From Tritrichomonas foetus (lineage: Eukaryota; Parabasalia; Tritrichomonadida; Tritrichomonadidae), in NCBI GenBank assembly GCA_001839685.1, contig MLAK01000605.1, positions 158,580-217,284 on the forward strand: DNA of 58,705 nt, in the 5' to 3' direction. The position numbers were made by a program, and so were the translations under genes. How positions within the stretch are numbered: the stretch's first letter is position 1; every line of letters starts with the position of its first letter. The notes beneath the pieces were generated by a model that saw only the letters and a list, made by a program, of their open reading frames with translations, made no database searches and was not told where the DNA came from. Positions 9,643-19,559 of the stretch are shown piece after piece.

Positions 9643-10400
9643 GCATCAAATCAAATCTGATTATCTTTGTTAATATCTGATAATTAGATTTTGATGTTAA
9701 TATGCAATTATTTACATGTTATTATGAAATTTAGGCGAAAATATAGTTTTTAATTTGTAAATTTTGATATTTATTATTACTAGTTCATAATCTTATCTTT
9801 TTTGGTTTTTTGTTTTGATTATAAAACTTCACATAGTATTAGACAGACCAGCAATATACAATATTATTGGATGAAATAGTTTGATTTGAATAGCTCATTA
9901 AATTTGACTAATAAAAATGAGGAAAAAAAATATTTTATAATGCAATGAACAGATAAGTATATGAAGTGGTACTTTTATATTGAATTTGGATCAATGAATT
10001 CATTTTCAAGAAGCAGGAAGTGAATATTTTTGTAAGGACATTTATACATTCAAATAAAGTGAAATTCTCACAATCTCAACTCCATAAAACTCAAGAAAAT
10101 TCTGCTAAAAATCATTGTCAGGATTATATATAAGAGAAACAAATTTTATTTATTGTACTTAGATTAAAGAACTAATTTAATTCTCAAATTTAATTATGTA
10201 TTCCCCAATAAACACAATTCACAACTCAATTACACTCTCTCAATAATGTTTTGTCAAAAAGTAGAATTGAGAAAGCACTATTGTATTGAAAAAAAATCGG
10301 ATATTGATTAAGATAAAAAAAGTTTATAATAATATACGATATTTGAATGAGAATAAATCTATTGCATAGAAAATTGTATATGAGATAAAATTACATTTTA
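9643..10400. other. Intergenic, no gene seen
   Basis: About 760 bases of AT-rich sequence with stop codons in all frames. No repeat family member or RNA gene is recognised. Confidence 0.45.
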
Positions 10401-10440
10401 AACTTTTTACTCAAAAAGTGTATTCATTCAATTCATACAT
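10401..10440 (+). promoter_or_regulatory. Promoter-type motifs and initiator before the AGC kinase
   Basis: AACTTTTT at 10401 is followed by its inverse-like CAAAAAGT at 10412. TCATTC, TCATAC and TCAATG then fall within 20 bases of the ATG at 10443. TCA(C/T)(A/T) is the Trichomonas initiator consensus, and the very short leader is typical. Confidence 0.4.
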
Positions 10441-10442
10441 CA

Positions 10443-13400
10443 ATGAGCTATGAGTCGAAGTCCCTTTTCCAATCCAACATAAATCTTCTCAATCATTCGA
10501 AAGACAGACACGTTTTCCCTCACTCGCAGGCGTATGTTCGAATTTTCTATATGTTGAAAGGCATTCGTTCGAGAATCAAGGATACATTCGATTCGCTCAG
10601 TGAAATTATCGCGACTACTAAATTTGACAACATCAACGAACGGAAATTGTTTATGTCACTCATAAAAGAAGTAAATTCTCTCTTAACATGCACTTTTGGC
10701 ACGCTTTATCCGATATCCAATGAAGTCGTACAAAATATTCATCAGCTTCTTCTCGACGAGACCCTGAATTCAAAAAACGCTATTTCAATAAAATTTTCAA
10801 AAGAGGCAATGAAGGCGCTGAAGGCAGTTTTGGTCATCACAAGAATATTCACATTAATTCAGGTTGGCAAAGAATTCACTTCGATTAAAAGTCCTGATAC
10901 AGAAGCTCCTTTCAAATCAACAACAAATTCATGTAAAAATGTGGAGCGGTCTGAATATTCTGGGTTTTCAAGATTGAAAGCATTTAATAGTAGTGTTCAC
11001 AATAAAGCAAGAAAGCAACTTCCTTTTAGCAGTGATAATGAAGATGATGATTATATGACAATTGTTTGCCGAATTTGCGACAAAAGAGTTCGTGCTGATT
11101 TAATAGAACAGCACACGTTTTCATGCATGAATGCATACAGAAGTGAAACAAAAGTTCAAAGTATTAATAATATCATTTTAGAAATTCAGAAAAATTTTAT
11201 TAAAGACTATCTTTCAGAAGAATGGCCAGGACCACGTCAAAAAAGTGTAAGTGAAACAATTCCACTTCTTCATGCTTCAATTTTATTAAATCGTGCGTTT
11301 GAAATTGATCCATTTAATGTTGATTCTGCTGATGAATTGAGTGTCATTTCTGAAACACTTCAAATGTTTACAAATTATAATTTACCAAATGAAATTATTT
11401 GTGAAATTGTCCAATTGAAACGAAAAGTTATTGAGAAAAGATGCGCTTGTAATGCTATAGCTCATGCATCAGAAATAATGAAACAAACAAGAGTAGATAA
11501 TACAGGTGAACCAGACTTTGCAATAAAAACCACAATTTCTGATTTTCAGTTTATAAAAAGGATTTCTAGTGGTGCTTTCGCAAGAGTTTATCTAGCAAAG
11601 AAAAAAGCAACAGGTGATATCTATGCAATAAAAGTTCAACCAAAAGATGATGTAATTCAAAAAAATCAAGTGAAAAGAGTTATGGCGGAAAAAAATATTT
11701 TGTTGAAGTTTAATAATCCTTATATAATTAATTTTTGTATGTAGCTTTTATGTGGAATAGGATTCTTTTTTTGAGTTTAGAAATGAAAATGTTTGTTCAA
11801 TCAATTTTCCAGATTAAATAAATTCAAATTATCAAATTTTATCAATCCATTTTCATTTTGTTAAATTAATAATTTTCAAATTAGTCAAATTTTGCAGAAT
11901 TATCTTATTTTGAAAATTAATTTATTAAATTTTTACGATTTTTTTAATTTATTTAAACTTATCTCAAAAAATTGTTGAATCAAATTGTTCGAATATGATT
12001 TTTATTAATTTTTTATTTTGAAGTCATTAATATATTTTCAAAAATGGGAATTGTTTGAACAAGTATTAAATATTTCAAAAATAAGAAAAGAATTCTATTT
12101 TCATTTTATGATTTTTTTTTCTCTAACTCACAGTTTATTCTTTTGTTGGAATCAATAATTTGTATATTGTCATGGAGTATTTGCCAGGTGGTGATTTATT
12201 TTCACTCCTGCAAAACGTTGCATCTCTTGATGAAGAGTCTGCCAAAACATATACAATTCAAATCGCCAACGCCCTTGGATATCTCCACTCTCATGGAATC
12301 ATTCACCGTGACATCAAACCAGATAATATTTTGGTTGCTAGCGATGGAACTTTGAGGCTTACTGATTTTGGACTTTCTTATCTTGGTGTTGTTGATCGTC
12401 GTGTGAATGAAATGTCAACTGAAAACGCCACTAATAACTTTAAGGGAAATAAACTACCAAATATTCAGATTCCTGAAAATGATTCAAATTCCAACCAAAA
12501 TAAACCTATGAGCCCAATTTCAAGATCAAGTCCGAAAGCAGCTGCTAAAATGATACCTAGTCCAAAATTGAACCCAAACACAAAAGTTCGACTAGAAAAT
12601 GCGCAGCAGGCACAATCACAGAATAAAGAAAACCTTGTTGAAGCGAAATCTTTAGTTGGTACACCTGATTATATTGCACCAGAAATTGTTTTAAGCTTGC
12701 CTCATTCATTTTCTGTTGATTGGTGGTCACTTGGAGTTATGCTTTATGAATTCATCACTGGAATTCCACCATTTCATGGTGATACACTAGAAGATACTCG
12801 TGAACGCATTCTACGTGGAACTTACAAGTCGCCTGCCTCAGATGAATTTTCTCCTGAATGCATTGATTTCATTCACCAACTTCTTAAACAGAATCCAAAA
12901 GAGCGTCTTGGAACAAAAGGTGGACTGGAAGAAGTGATGAATCATCCATGGCTCAAAGGAATTGATATCAAAGACAGAGAACCACCTTTCGTGCCTGAAC
13001 TTTCTAATGAACTTGATACAGCTTATTTTGAAGATCGTTGTGAACCATCAGAAAGAGATGATTCTGATATATTTGCGGATATTCAACAAGCTGCAATGAA
13101 GCAACAGGCGGAAATGAAAGCAAATTTTCGAACCAGACGTGCTGGAAGCTTTTTCAGTCCATCATCACTTGCTTCTGGAACGTTCTTGGTAAGTTCACAG
13201 TCAGATATCGATGAAAATGAGAATGATTCTGATATGTCTGAATTTCCATCAATTGCTGTTGAACAACTAGTTAATAAAAATATGGTAGCTGCAAACGTCA
13301 TTTCTCGCGCACGTGCATCAAGTATGGTGAATCATGAAAAGAACAGAAGTAATTATTTGACTGGTGATCAAAAAGGACCACATTCGCCATCAAGAAGCTT

Positions 13401-13575
13401 CATTGCAGGTTCCTCAGATGATTCAAAACCAATTGAAGGTGGAAGTGATAGTGGTGTTATTCCAAACACGCCAAGAAGAAGAAGAAGACCGATAAATGCA
13501 AATGCTTTCGCTTCAACTGATGATTTAATTAAAAAACTGCTTCCAATACCAAATAGGCCAGTTTCAAAAAAGTGA
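10443..13575 (+). CDS. MAST/IREH1/Rim15-type AGC Ser/Thr kinase, two exons (10443-11736 and 12134-13575)
   Basis: Removing the intron at 11737-12133 joins the exons in phase (1,294 + 1,442 nt, 911 residues) and restores kinase subdomains IV-V: NPYIINF continues into a tyrosine-rich YSF segment and then NNLYIVMEYLPGGDL. The N-terminal 360 residues include a short Zn-finger-like CRIC...H...C near 209-228, as in plant IREH1-type kinases. The kinase domain starts near 368 with the glycine loop ISSGAFARVYLA, the ATP-binding lysine in YAIKVQ near 395, HRDIKPDN near 489, DFG near 509 and GTPDYIAPE near 607. An insert of about 95 residues between DFG and APE is the hallmark of the MAST/Greatwall/Rim15 branch. 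A disordered C-terminal tail follows. Likely a cell-cycle or nutrient-signalling kinase. Substrate is unknown. Confidence 0.92.
11737..12133 (+). other. Spliceosomal intron (397 nt) inside the AGC kinase gene
   Basis: The 5' end is GTATGT. The 3' end is CTAACTCACAG (12123-12133), preceded by a T-run. This matches the trichomonad pattern in which the branch-point ACTAAC is fused to the 3' splice site (ACTAACACACAG in Trichomonas vaginalis). Splicing is phase 1 and joins exactly at a conserved kinase motif. Without it exon 1 stops at 11744 and the kinase would be cut in half. The body is AT-rich with stops in all frames. At 397 nt it is long compared with the sub-200-nt introns first described in T. 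vaginalis. Confidence 0.93.
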
Positions 13576-13744
13576 TTTCATGCAATTATTGTTGGTGGGA
13601 GAAAATTAAGTGTAAAAAAATAATTTTATGAGTTTTTGTGGAGAAATAATATCAAATGTTAGTATTTTAAATATTAATAAACTAGCGTGTATGTAAAAAT
13701 ATAATTCTTTGATTTGTTGAATCTAATCTAACTAATAAAATAGT

Positions 13745-13797
13745 AAATAAAACTAAAACAAGAATAAAACTAAAACAAGAGTAAAACTAAAACAATA
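13745..13797. repeat. 17-bp A-rich tandem repeat, about 3 copies
   Basis: Unit aataaaactaaaacaag, with the third copy altered to agtaaaactaaaacaat. The unit length equals that of the minisatellite at 34447-34840 and both contain aaacaag, but the units are otherwise different. Confidence 0.7.
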
Positions 13798-13828
13798 AAA
13801 TATAGTACATAAGAATCTTTTATAAATA

Positions 13829-13857
13829 GAAATAATAATAATAATAATAATAATAAT
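13829..13857. repeat. (AAT)n microsatellite
   Basis: An uninterrupted run of AAT units, about ten, just downstream of the minus-strand gene that ends at 13942. Confidence 0.85.
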
Positions 13858-13941
13858 ATAAAAAATCTCTTGTTTCTTACATAAAAATCTTTTGTTTTAA
13901 ATACAAAATCAATCACGAAAATTTTTTTGGGAAAAAGAGAA

Positions 13942-16020
13942 CTACTGATGACAAATTTCTATATGGGCTGACTCAAGCTCAGTTAGAACTTCATTTAAAA
14001 CACTTGGATCATCAATGCATCCATTCTTTAATGCACTTCCATCTGGAACAATAACCTTTCGATTATGAGCCAATAAATTGTTTACAAAAACACTTTCGTC
14101 AACAAGATGATCAATTATTAAATTCAAAGGTTCTTTTAATTGCGTGAAAACTTGGGCTAAATGTTTTCTTCTTTCTTCGGCTAGTATAATCATACTTTGT
14201 TTCTTTTCGATTTCATCTTTATTTGATTTACAACTTTCTAATTGTCTTTTGCTAATTTCTTCTTGTTTCTTTTTATTTTGCGCATCAATTTTTTCATATT
14301 CGCTTAAAATTTTGGCTTTATTTTTTGCGATTCTTGTCGCGAGTATTTGTTGTTTGATTTCGTTTATACGTGCTTGATGACGTTCTGCTTCTTTTTTATG
14401 TTCTTTTTCAAGTTGCATTATTCTGGTTTCATCATTGACTGTTTGATGATTCGATAATTTTTTCAGCTCTGTTGCAGTATTAATCAATTCTTCACGTTTA
14501 CATTCAAGTGAATAAGTGAGTTGACGATTGATATCATTAACAAGTTGATGAACATCGCTGAAAATTGGTGATTCTGATGAAACTGGGTCATCGATGTAAA
14601 TTTTAACGCCTTTATCGTCAATCTCTGTTAAATCAATTTCAAATGTTGATTGTCTCTGTCGATGTGGAACGAGAGGGTTGGCCGGGAGGTTCATTGAAGG
14701 CTTTCGTTCAAGAAGATGTGTTGGTGCAGTAACGAAAACTGGGGTTGCTTTAACTTTTTTCTTGTTTATTTTGAGAATAACTCTCTCAAGTGGATATCGG
14801 ACATAATCTTTCAAATTAAAAGAATATGGAAGAAGCTTTTCAAGATTTGATTTAACACAGTTAGTTATTTCTCCACGAGTGTAGATTTTTTGAATGCATT
14901 TTGCATCGTTTACAAAAGAATCTAAGAAGTCATCGTTTCTATTCTTCGGATTAAGTGCTTTGGAATATGTTGTAGTTGTTTGAAGGCTTCCATCAAGTTG
15001 AGGAAGTACCAAAATATTCTGACGGTCATCTCCATCGCTCACATTGAAAATAGTTATTGAGAGAGGATCATCCATTGTGTTTAGTGAGTTTTTCACATTT
15101 TCGAAAGAACGTTTGGGGAAATCAAGTAAAAGGCCAATACATCCTTTTGTATCAATCTCTTCTTCATCATTTGAAATTTCTGATTCTGTGGCTTCTGTCA
15201 TATCACCTGTGTCTCCACCTCTTGATTCGCTTACACTTGGCTCATCATCAAGCTCGTCTTCATTAATTAACGACACTCTTTTGAATGAATTCTCTCCTTT
15301 AATCTGGACGGTGGTGAATGTCATATTCAAAAATTCTTCAAGCTCTTTATCATCAAGATCAAAATCATTTTGCTCAGGTTTTGGCTCATCAAATTGAATT
15401 CTATTGGATTTCTTGCTTTCTTGAGATTTTGAGGTCGATTTAGATAGAACATCACCTTCAGTAATTGAAAAAGTGATGTTCATTGCCAATAAATCTTCAT
15501 CATCTGAATTATCATCATCATCAATATTTTTTGGAGTTTCAAAATCATCAACTTTGAGAACAATATTGCCTAAATCTTTATCAGAAATCGTTCCAATTTC
15601 ACTATCTTCGATTTTGTTTTCACTAAAACTAATATCTGATAATGAATTATCCAAATTGCTATCGCTTTTCGTTGGAATAACTAAAACCTTCTTCTTATCT
15701 GAAGCGTCGTCGAGAAGCAGAATTTTGCCTTTTCGGTTCGATTTGACCTGCGAAACAAGCTTATTGTAATCATCGTCATCAACATCAAGAACAAAGCCTT
15801 TTGTTGGAATATTTGGTCGAATTTCGTTGCTCTTTTTTTGCTGCCCGAAGCTTGTGATGTGTTTGGTCACAAGTTTTTGGTAATCGTCGATTGTTAAAGA
15901 TGTCGGATCCGCGCTTAAGCCGAGACCGGATTTCGAACTAAGCAGGTTGAGTCTATCGCTTGCAGTTAATTCGTTGTCATCACTCGATGAATCAAAATCG
16001 CAATCTGAACTGATACTCAT
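13942..16020 (-). CDS. Large acidic coiled-coil protein, function unknown
   Basis: A 692-residue protein I cannot place in a family. The N-terminal 330 residues are Ser/Asp/Glu-rich and probably disordered, with acidic clusters such as DVDDDD and SNDEEE. A more ordered middle (about 340-490) contains FNLKDYVRYPLERVILKINKK and FEIDLTEI. From about 495 to 640 the sequence is a long helical, heptad-like coiled coil rich in Lys/Glu/Gln (EKEHKKEAERHQARINEIKQ). The C-terminal 50 residues look globular. The layout suggests a cytoskeletal, centrosomal or kinetochore-type scaffold, but that is only a shape argument. The start is the first ATG after an AT-rich leader (acacaaATG). Confidence 0.85.
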   Translation of the reverse strand: MSISSDCDFDSSSDDNELTASDRLNLLSSKSGLGLSADPTSLTIDDYQKLVTKHITSFGQQKKSNEIRPNIPTKGFVLDVDDDDYNKLVSQVKSNRKGKILLLDDASDKKKVLVIPTKSDSNLDNSLSDISFSENKIEDSEIGTISDKDLGNIVLKVDDFETPKNIDDDDNSDDEDLLAMNITFSITEGDVLSKSTSKSQESKKSNRIQFDEPKPEQNDFDLDDKELEEFLNMTFTTVQIKGENSFKRVSLINEDELDDEPSVSESRGGDTGDMTEATESEISNDEEEIDTKGCIGLLLDFPKRSFENVKNSLNTMDDPLSITIFNVSDGDDRQNILVLPQLDGSLQTTTTYSKALNPKNRNDDFLDSFVNDAKCIQKIYTRGEITNCVKSNLEKLLPYSFNLKDYVRYPLERVILKINKKKVKATPVFVTAPTHLLERKPSMNLPANPLVPHRQRQSTFEIDLTEIDDKGVKIYIDDPVSSESPIFSDVHQLVNDINRQLTYSLECKREELINTATELKKLSNHQTVNDETRIMQLEKEHKKEAERHQARINEIKQQILATRIAKNKAKILSEYEKIDAQNKKKQEEISKRQLESCKSNKDEIEKKQSMIILAEERRKHLAQVFTQLKEPLNLIIDHLVDESVFVNNLLAHNRKVIVPDGSALKNGCIDDPSVLNEVLTELESAHIEICHQ

Positions 16021-16448
16021 TTGTGTAAGAATTAATTTTTGTCAAAAATACGAATTTTTTATTTTATCTTAAAATCTTTTTTGTCAAAAGAATTGTATTC
16101 AAAAAATGATTTACTTTTCATTTCCGAGTCATTTCATTTAAACAATATCTACTCAGCACAGACATTAAAATGTAATCCAAATTCTTGTTTCTGTTGGTCT
16201 GTCAATTCTGTTAAAACTTACATTTTTTGATGTTGATTTGTAATTTTAAAATATAATCATTTTCTTTTTATTGTCAAATTAGCTTTCTTTTTAGGTTACT
16301 TCCTACAATGTAATTATACAATATTTCTGAAAATTGTTGAAATTGAAGAGATCTCTTCATTATTAGATTTATCTAGATAAATTTTTTGGTTGGAAAAAAT
16401 AAATATATAATTCAAGAATAATTAGGGGAAAAACTAGTAGAAGTTTTT
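16021..16448. other. Intergenic, no gene seen
   Basis: Upstream of the coiled-coil gene and downstream of the ankyrin gene (both minus strand). AT-rich. A 63-codon open stretch at 16039-16230 on the plus strand has no coding character. Confidence 0.5.
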
Positions 16449-18035
16449 TTAGGAGCTTTGTTGAAAATAAAATTCTGTTATCTTATTTCTTATTGATTCG
16501 TCGATTGTTGTTTCATAATTTCCTGGGTTTTCATTGATCAACATTTTGAACTCTACTTCATTTATGGTAAAGTCAGGACGACTTAAGAATAGATCAACCA
16601 ATTCCATATTTCCATTATGAGCAATAAGTTCAAATGGAAAACAATTATCCATCCTATCTGATGCATGTTTATTAATGTTGATTTCTGGTATTTCTAATAG
16701 TAACTTTACAATTTCTGTTTGATTATTTTTTGCAGCTTCGATTAAAGGTGTTTGAATGTATGAAAAACTTCCAGTGCAGTCATAATTGATAAGATCACGA
16801 ATGGGTTTTAAAGTAAGAAGGTATTTAATAATATGTATGTTGCAATGCATAATAGAATCAACCAAAGGATATCTTCGTAAATGATTAAGTACTGGATTGA
16901 AGACTCTTATACTATACTCATTATAAAGTTGTTTTACAATAACAAGATCACCTGATACGCATGCAAAACTAAATGGAATATACATTAAATAATCATTATT
17001 TGTTGGTTTCATATCTAGCAACACTTTCGATAAAGATGTAAATCCAGCAAAGCACGACCACTTTATCAAGAGATCCCAACATATTCCTTCAATTTGTTTG
17101 AATCCATACAAAAAGAAATTTTTTAAACAATATTGTAATAACATATTGGGTGTAACTGAGCTTATATTTTCATAAATCCAATCAAATAATTGAATGTTAT
17201 GTAATTCAACTGCAACTAATAAATGACTTTCTTGAAGTTCAAATCCTTGTTGCATTACTAATCGAATAATCTCCAAATTTTGTCCACCTATTGCAAAATG
17301 CAAACTATCTAAATTCCTATTGTTCATCATTCCATGACTGCATTGAACACTCTGATTTAAACATGCATGGTTCATTAACAAAAATTTAAAACATTGAATT
17401 GAACCACATTGGGCAGCATATTGTATAAGATTCGGTTTCGATGTCATTAATGAATAAGTTGGCCAGTCATTACAAAAGGACATCATATCTATATTAATTT
17501 GATCATTGTGAGCGAAAAATTCTTGTAATTTACTTCCATCATCTTCCTTAATATACTTTCGGATTTCAACCGATATCTTTTGTAATTCAGGTTGAAAATG
17601 TGAGTAATGTTGGCATTTCGATTGTAAATAGCTTTTTATATAGGAAGATTTTGCATTTTCAATATCCAAATTAGATAAAATACTTTGATTATTGAGTTCC
17701 ATTATTATAGGATTCTTTAAGAATGACTCAAGAAAAAATGGTAGATGAGTTTTTATTGATCCAAATATGTCACATGACTGACTTAGAAGTTTCAACAAAT
17801 CAATATAGTAGGGTATTAAATTGGTTCTACCAACAATACACATAAAAAAACTCTTAATCAGATCAAATATATTATTTTCTGAAATCAAGTTTTGATCGAT
17901 AACATAATTGAAAACACCATTAATGTTTTGTTCATTCAGATTATAAAGTAAAGTTTGAAAGTGTGAATGAGCCCGAATTGCTGGGTTGGATATTATGTCA
18001 TGCTGTGCAATGGGGATATCTTGTGGACTACTCAT
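16449..18035 (-). CDS. Ankyrin-repeat protein of the trichomonad type
   Basis: A 528-residue protein with an N-terminal helical region (about 1-190) common to many trichomonad ankyrin proteins, followed by degenerate ankyrin repeats. Recognisable units include LIQYAAQCGSIQCFKFLLMN, LDSLHFAIGGQNLEIIRLVM, YPLVDSIMHCNIHIIKYLL, TPLIEAAKNNQTEIVKLLLE and FELIAHNGNMELVDLFLS. Such proteins are a hugely expanded family in trichomonads, presumably for protein-protein contacts. The frame is open to an ATG at 18194. I prefer the ATG at 18035 (MSSPQDIP) because a TCATT initiator-like site lies about 30 bases upstream and the extra 53 residues are unlike protein, including a 17-bp direct DNA repeat (18108-18124 and 18134-18150). 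Confidence 0.85.
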   Translation of the reverse strand: MSSPQDIPIAQHDIISNPAIRAHSHFQTLLYNLNEQNINGVFNYVIDQNLISENNIFDLIKSFFMCIVGRTNLIPYYIDLLKLLSQSCDIFGSIKTHLPFFLESFLKNPIIMELNNQSILSNLDIENAKSSYIKSYLQSKCQHYSHFQPELQKISVEIRKYIKEDDGSKLQEFFAHNDQINIDMMSFCNDWPTYSLMTSKPNLIQYAAQCGSIQCFKFLLMNHACLNQSVQCSHGMMNNRNLDSLHFAIGGQNLEIIRLVMQQGFELQESHLLVAVELHNIQLFDWIYENISSVTPNMLLQYCLKNFFLYGFKQIEGICWDLLIKWSCFAGFTSLSKVLLDMKPTNNDYLMYIPFSFACVSGDLVIVKQLYNEYSIRVFNPVLNHLRRYPLVDSIMHCNIHIIKYLLTLKPIRDLINYDCTGSFSYIQTPLIEAAKNNQTEIVKLLLEIPEININKHASDRMDNCFPFELIAHNGNMELVDLFLSRPDFTINEVEFKMLINENPGNYETTIDESIRNKITEFYFQQSS

Positions 18036-18194
18036 CACGAAAACAAAGATAAAATGCAATGACGGTTTTTTAGAAAAAATCTGACAATTTGAATCGATAT
18101 CAAAAATTTGCCTGAAATATATTTGAATAGGTATTGCCTGAAATATATTTACTCTCTTGTCGTTCGATGATGATGGAACTATTATCTGGCACAT

Positions 18195-18579
18195 TTCACA
18201 GAAAATAAAAGGTGAGTGAGAAGTGGGAATAATTTGAAAGTTTAGTTATTCAATTGTTCATTTTCGATTCAGACATATTCACTTCTGAAACTGTCTCAGA
18301 GTTACATGGACAATGAATGATGTATAAAATGAGTCCTCTTATTAACAAAAATTCACTGTCATAATTAAAAATAAAAACATAGCTCAGGAATTATTTTATC
18401 CATTATTATCCAGGTAACTCTGCTTCTGACTTTTACATACATATAATAAATTGCATTTTCTAAAACAATCTAAATACTATTTAGTAATAGTTCGATAAAT
18501 GCAATATTTAGGGTATCATCGAAAGCAAAATTTAAATTTGAGATCAACAAACAGTTTAAAAATAAAAAATATAGAAAAT
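18195..18579. other. Intergenic, no gene seen
   Basis: AT-rich spacer between two minus-strand genes. No motif beyond general AT richness was noticed. Confidence 0.45.
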
Positions 18580-19233
18580 TCATATTGATATTAAAGACAA
18601 ATCATAATGTTTGAGCTCTCCTCGATACGTGAGAAGGAATGCTTGAAGGAAACCTATCAGTGAATATTCTGATAGTGCATTCACAGTGTCATGAATTCGA
18701 TCTGGAAGAGTTCCTGATGATAATCCGATTGTTGCTAATGCTACATATTGGATAACTAAATAAATAAGACGCCTTATTCGACAGAAAAGTGAAACTGATG
18801 AAAAACTCAAATATAGTTGAACAGTTTCAACTAAAATTGATGTAGCAAATCCTGAACCTGCAAAAAAAAAGTGTAATTTATTCACAACATTCATTGGTGA
18901 TAAACCAACACCAATCATTCCAATTCCTGTCCATTTTGTACATAACCATGTAAATTTAATTAAAAATCTGTTCGTTGGGCGAAACTTTTCAAAAATATAC
19001 ATGGTAGTGATAATGAAACAGTACATTGTCATTAAACCAATATGAACAAAAAATATAGCAATAATTTCTGTATTAGGAAACAAAGTTCCTGTTTCAGAAA
19101 TGGTCGGAATATATTTGGCCCATCGTCCTTCAAAAAAATAGATGCAAAAGAGAGTGAAGTACAGCATTGGTGGGCCAAACATTAAATACCATACCATTGA
19201 ATGTAAGCCTACATTAAAATGAAAAAACTTCAT
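18580..19233 (-). CDS. Frag1/DRAM/Sfk1-family multi-pass membrane protein
   Basis: A 217-residue protein with about six hydrophobic segments (roughly residues 15-35, 57-80, 95-115, 122-145, 155-175, 190-205). The first loop reads YIPTISETGTLFPNTEIIAIFF, which matches the conserved P-[YF]-IS-[DE]-[TS]-G...P..-x-[IV]-F block of the Frag1/DRAM/Sfk1 family (PGAP2, DRAM, yeast Sfk1 and Cwh43 N-terminus). These act at ER/Golgi, lysosomal or plasma membranes in lipid or GPI-anchor handling; which role applies here cannot be decided. Its promoter region is shared with the divergent flavoprotein gene at 19560. An AAACTTTTT motif lies 35 bases upstream of the start (19268-19276). Confidence 0.75.
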   Translation of the reverse strand: MKFFHFNVGLHSMVWYLMFGPPMLYFTLFCIYFFEGRWAKYIPTISETGTLFPNTEIIAIFFVHIGLMTMYCFIITTMYIFEKFRPTNRFLIKFTWLCTKWTGIGMIGVGLSPMNVVNKLHFFFAGSGFATSILVETVQLYLSFSSVSLFCRIRRLIYLVIQYVALATIGLSSGTLPDRIHDTVNALSEYSLIGFLQAFLLTYRGELKHYDLSLISI

Positions 19234-19501
19234 GTGAATGAGTATTCTTGTTTTCTTTCACCTGATTAAACTTTTTCAAATCATATATGTCCATATAATT
19301 CCTCCAAAGAAATTTCTGAATTCATGTCAATTTTTAATAAGTGGTCAGACGATATTATTTTGAATAGTTTTCAATTATTTCTTTTACAACATATTGTGTG
19401 CAGTCTTTCCAGAAATTATGAGACAGAATTGATAGCATGATACGAAGAAAAGAGATGCACACAATGATCAAGAATTTTCAATGTGTCAGAAATCAATTTT
19501 T

Positions 19502-19551
19502 TATCGTATCGATAACTTTTTTCCGAAATTGAAAGGATCACTTAACTTTTC
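19502..19551 (+). promoter_or_regulatory. Divergent promoter region: TATCGT, AACTTTTT and initiator-like TCACTT
   Basis: TATCGT at 19502, TATCGATAACTTTTTT around 19506-19521, TCACTTAACTTTT at 19538-19550 and TCACC close to the ATG at 19560. Both motif classes that recur in this window are combined here. The 326-bp intergenic also serves the minus-strand gene that starts at 19233. Confidence 0.45.
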
Positions 19552-19559
19552 ACCAAAAT

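Larger units (their letters stand above)
13576..13941. other. Convergent intergenic with tandem repeats
   Basis: This lies between two convergent gene ends. It holds a 17-bp tandem repeat (unit aataaaactaaaacaag, about three copies, about 13745-13797) and an (AAT)n microsatellite of about ten units (about 13829-13857). No gene is seen. Confidence 0.7.

Noticed and set aside
10443..11744. Two separate genes in place of one kinase
   Set aside because: Exon 1 ends inside the kinase N-lobe and the next frame begins without an ATG exactly at the following kinase strand; consensus splice sites join them in phase.
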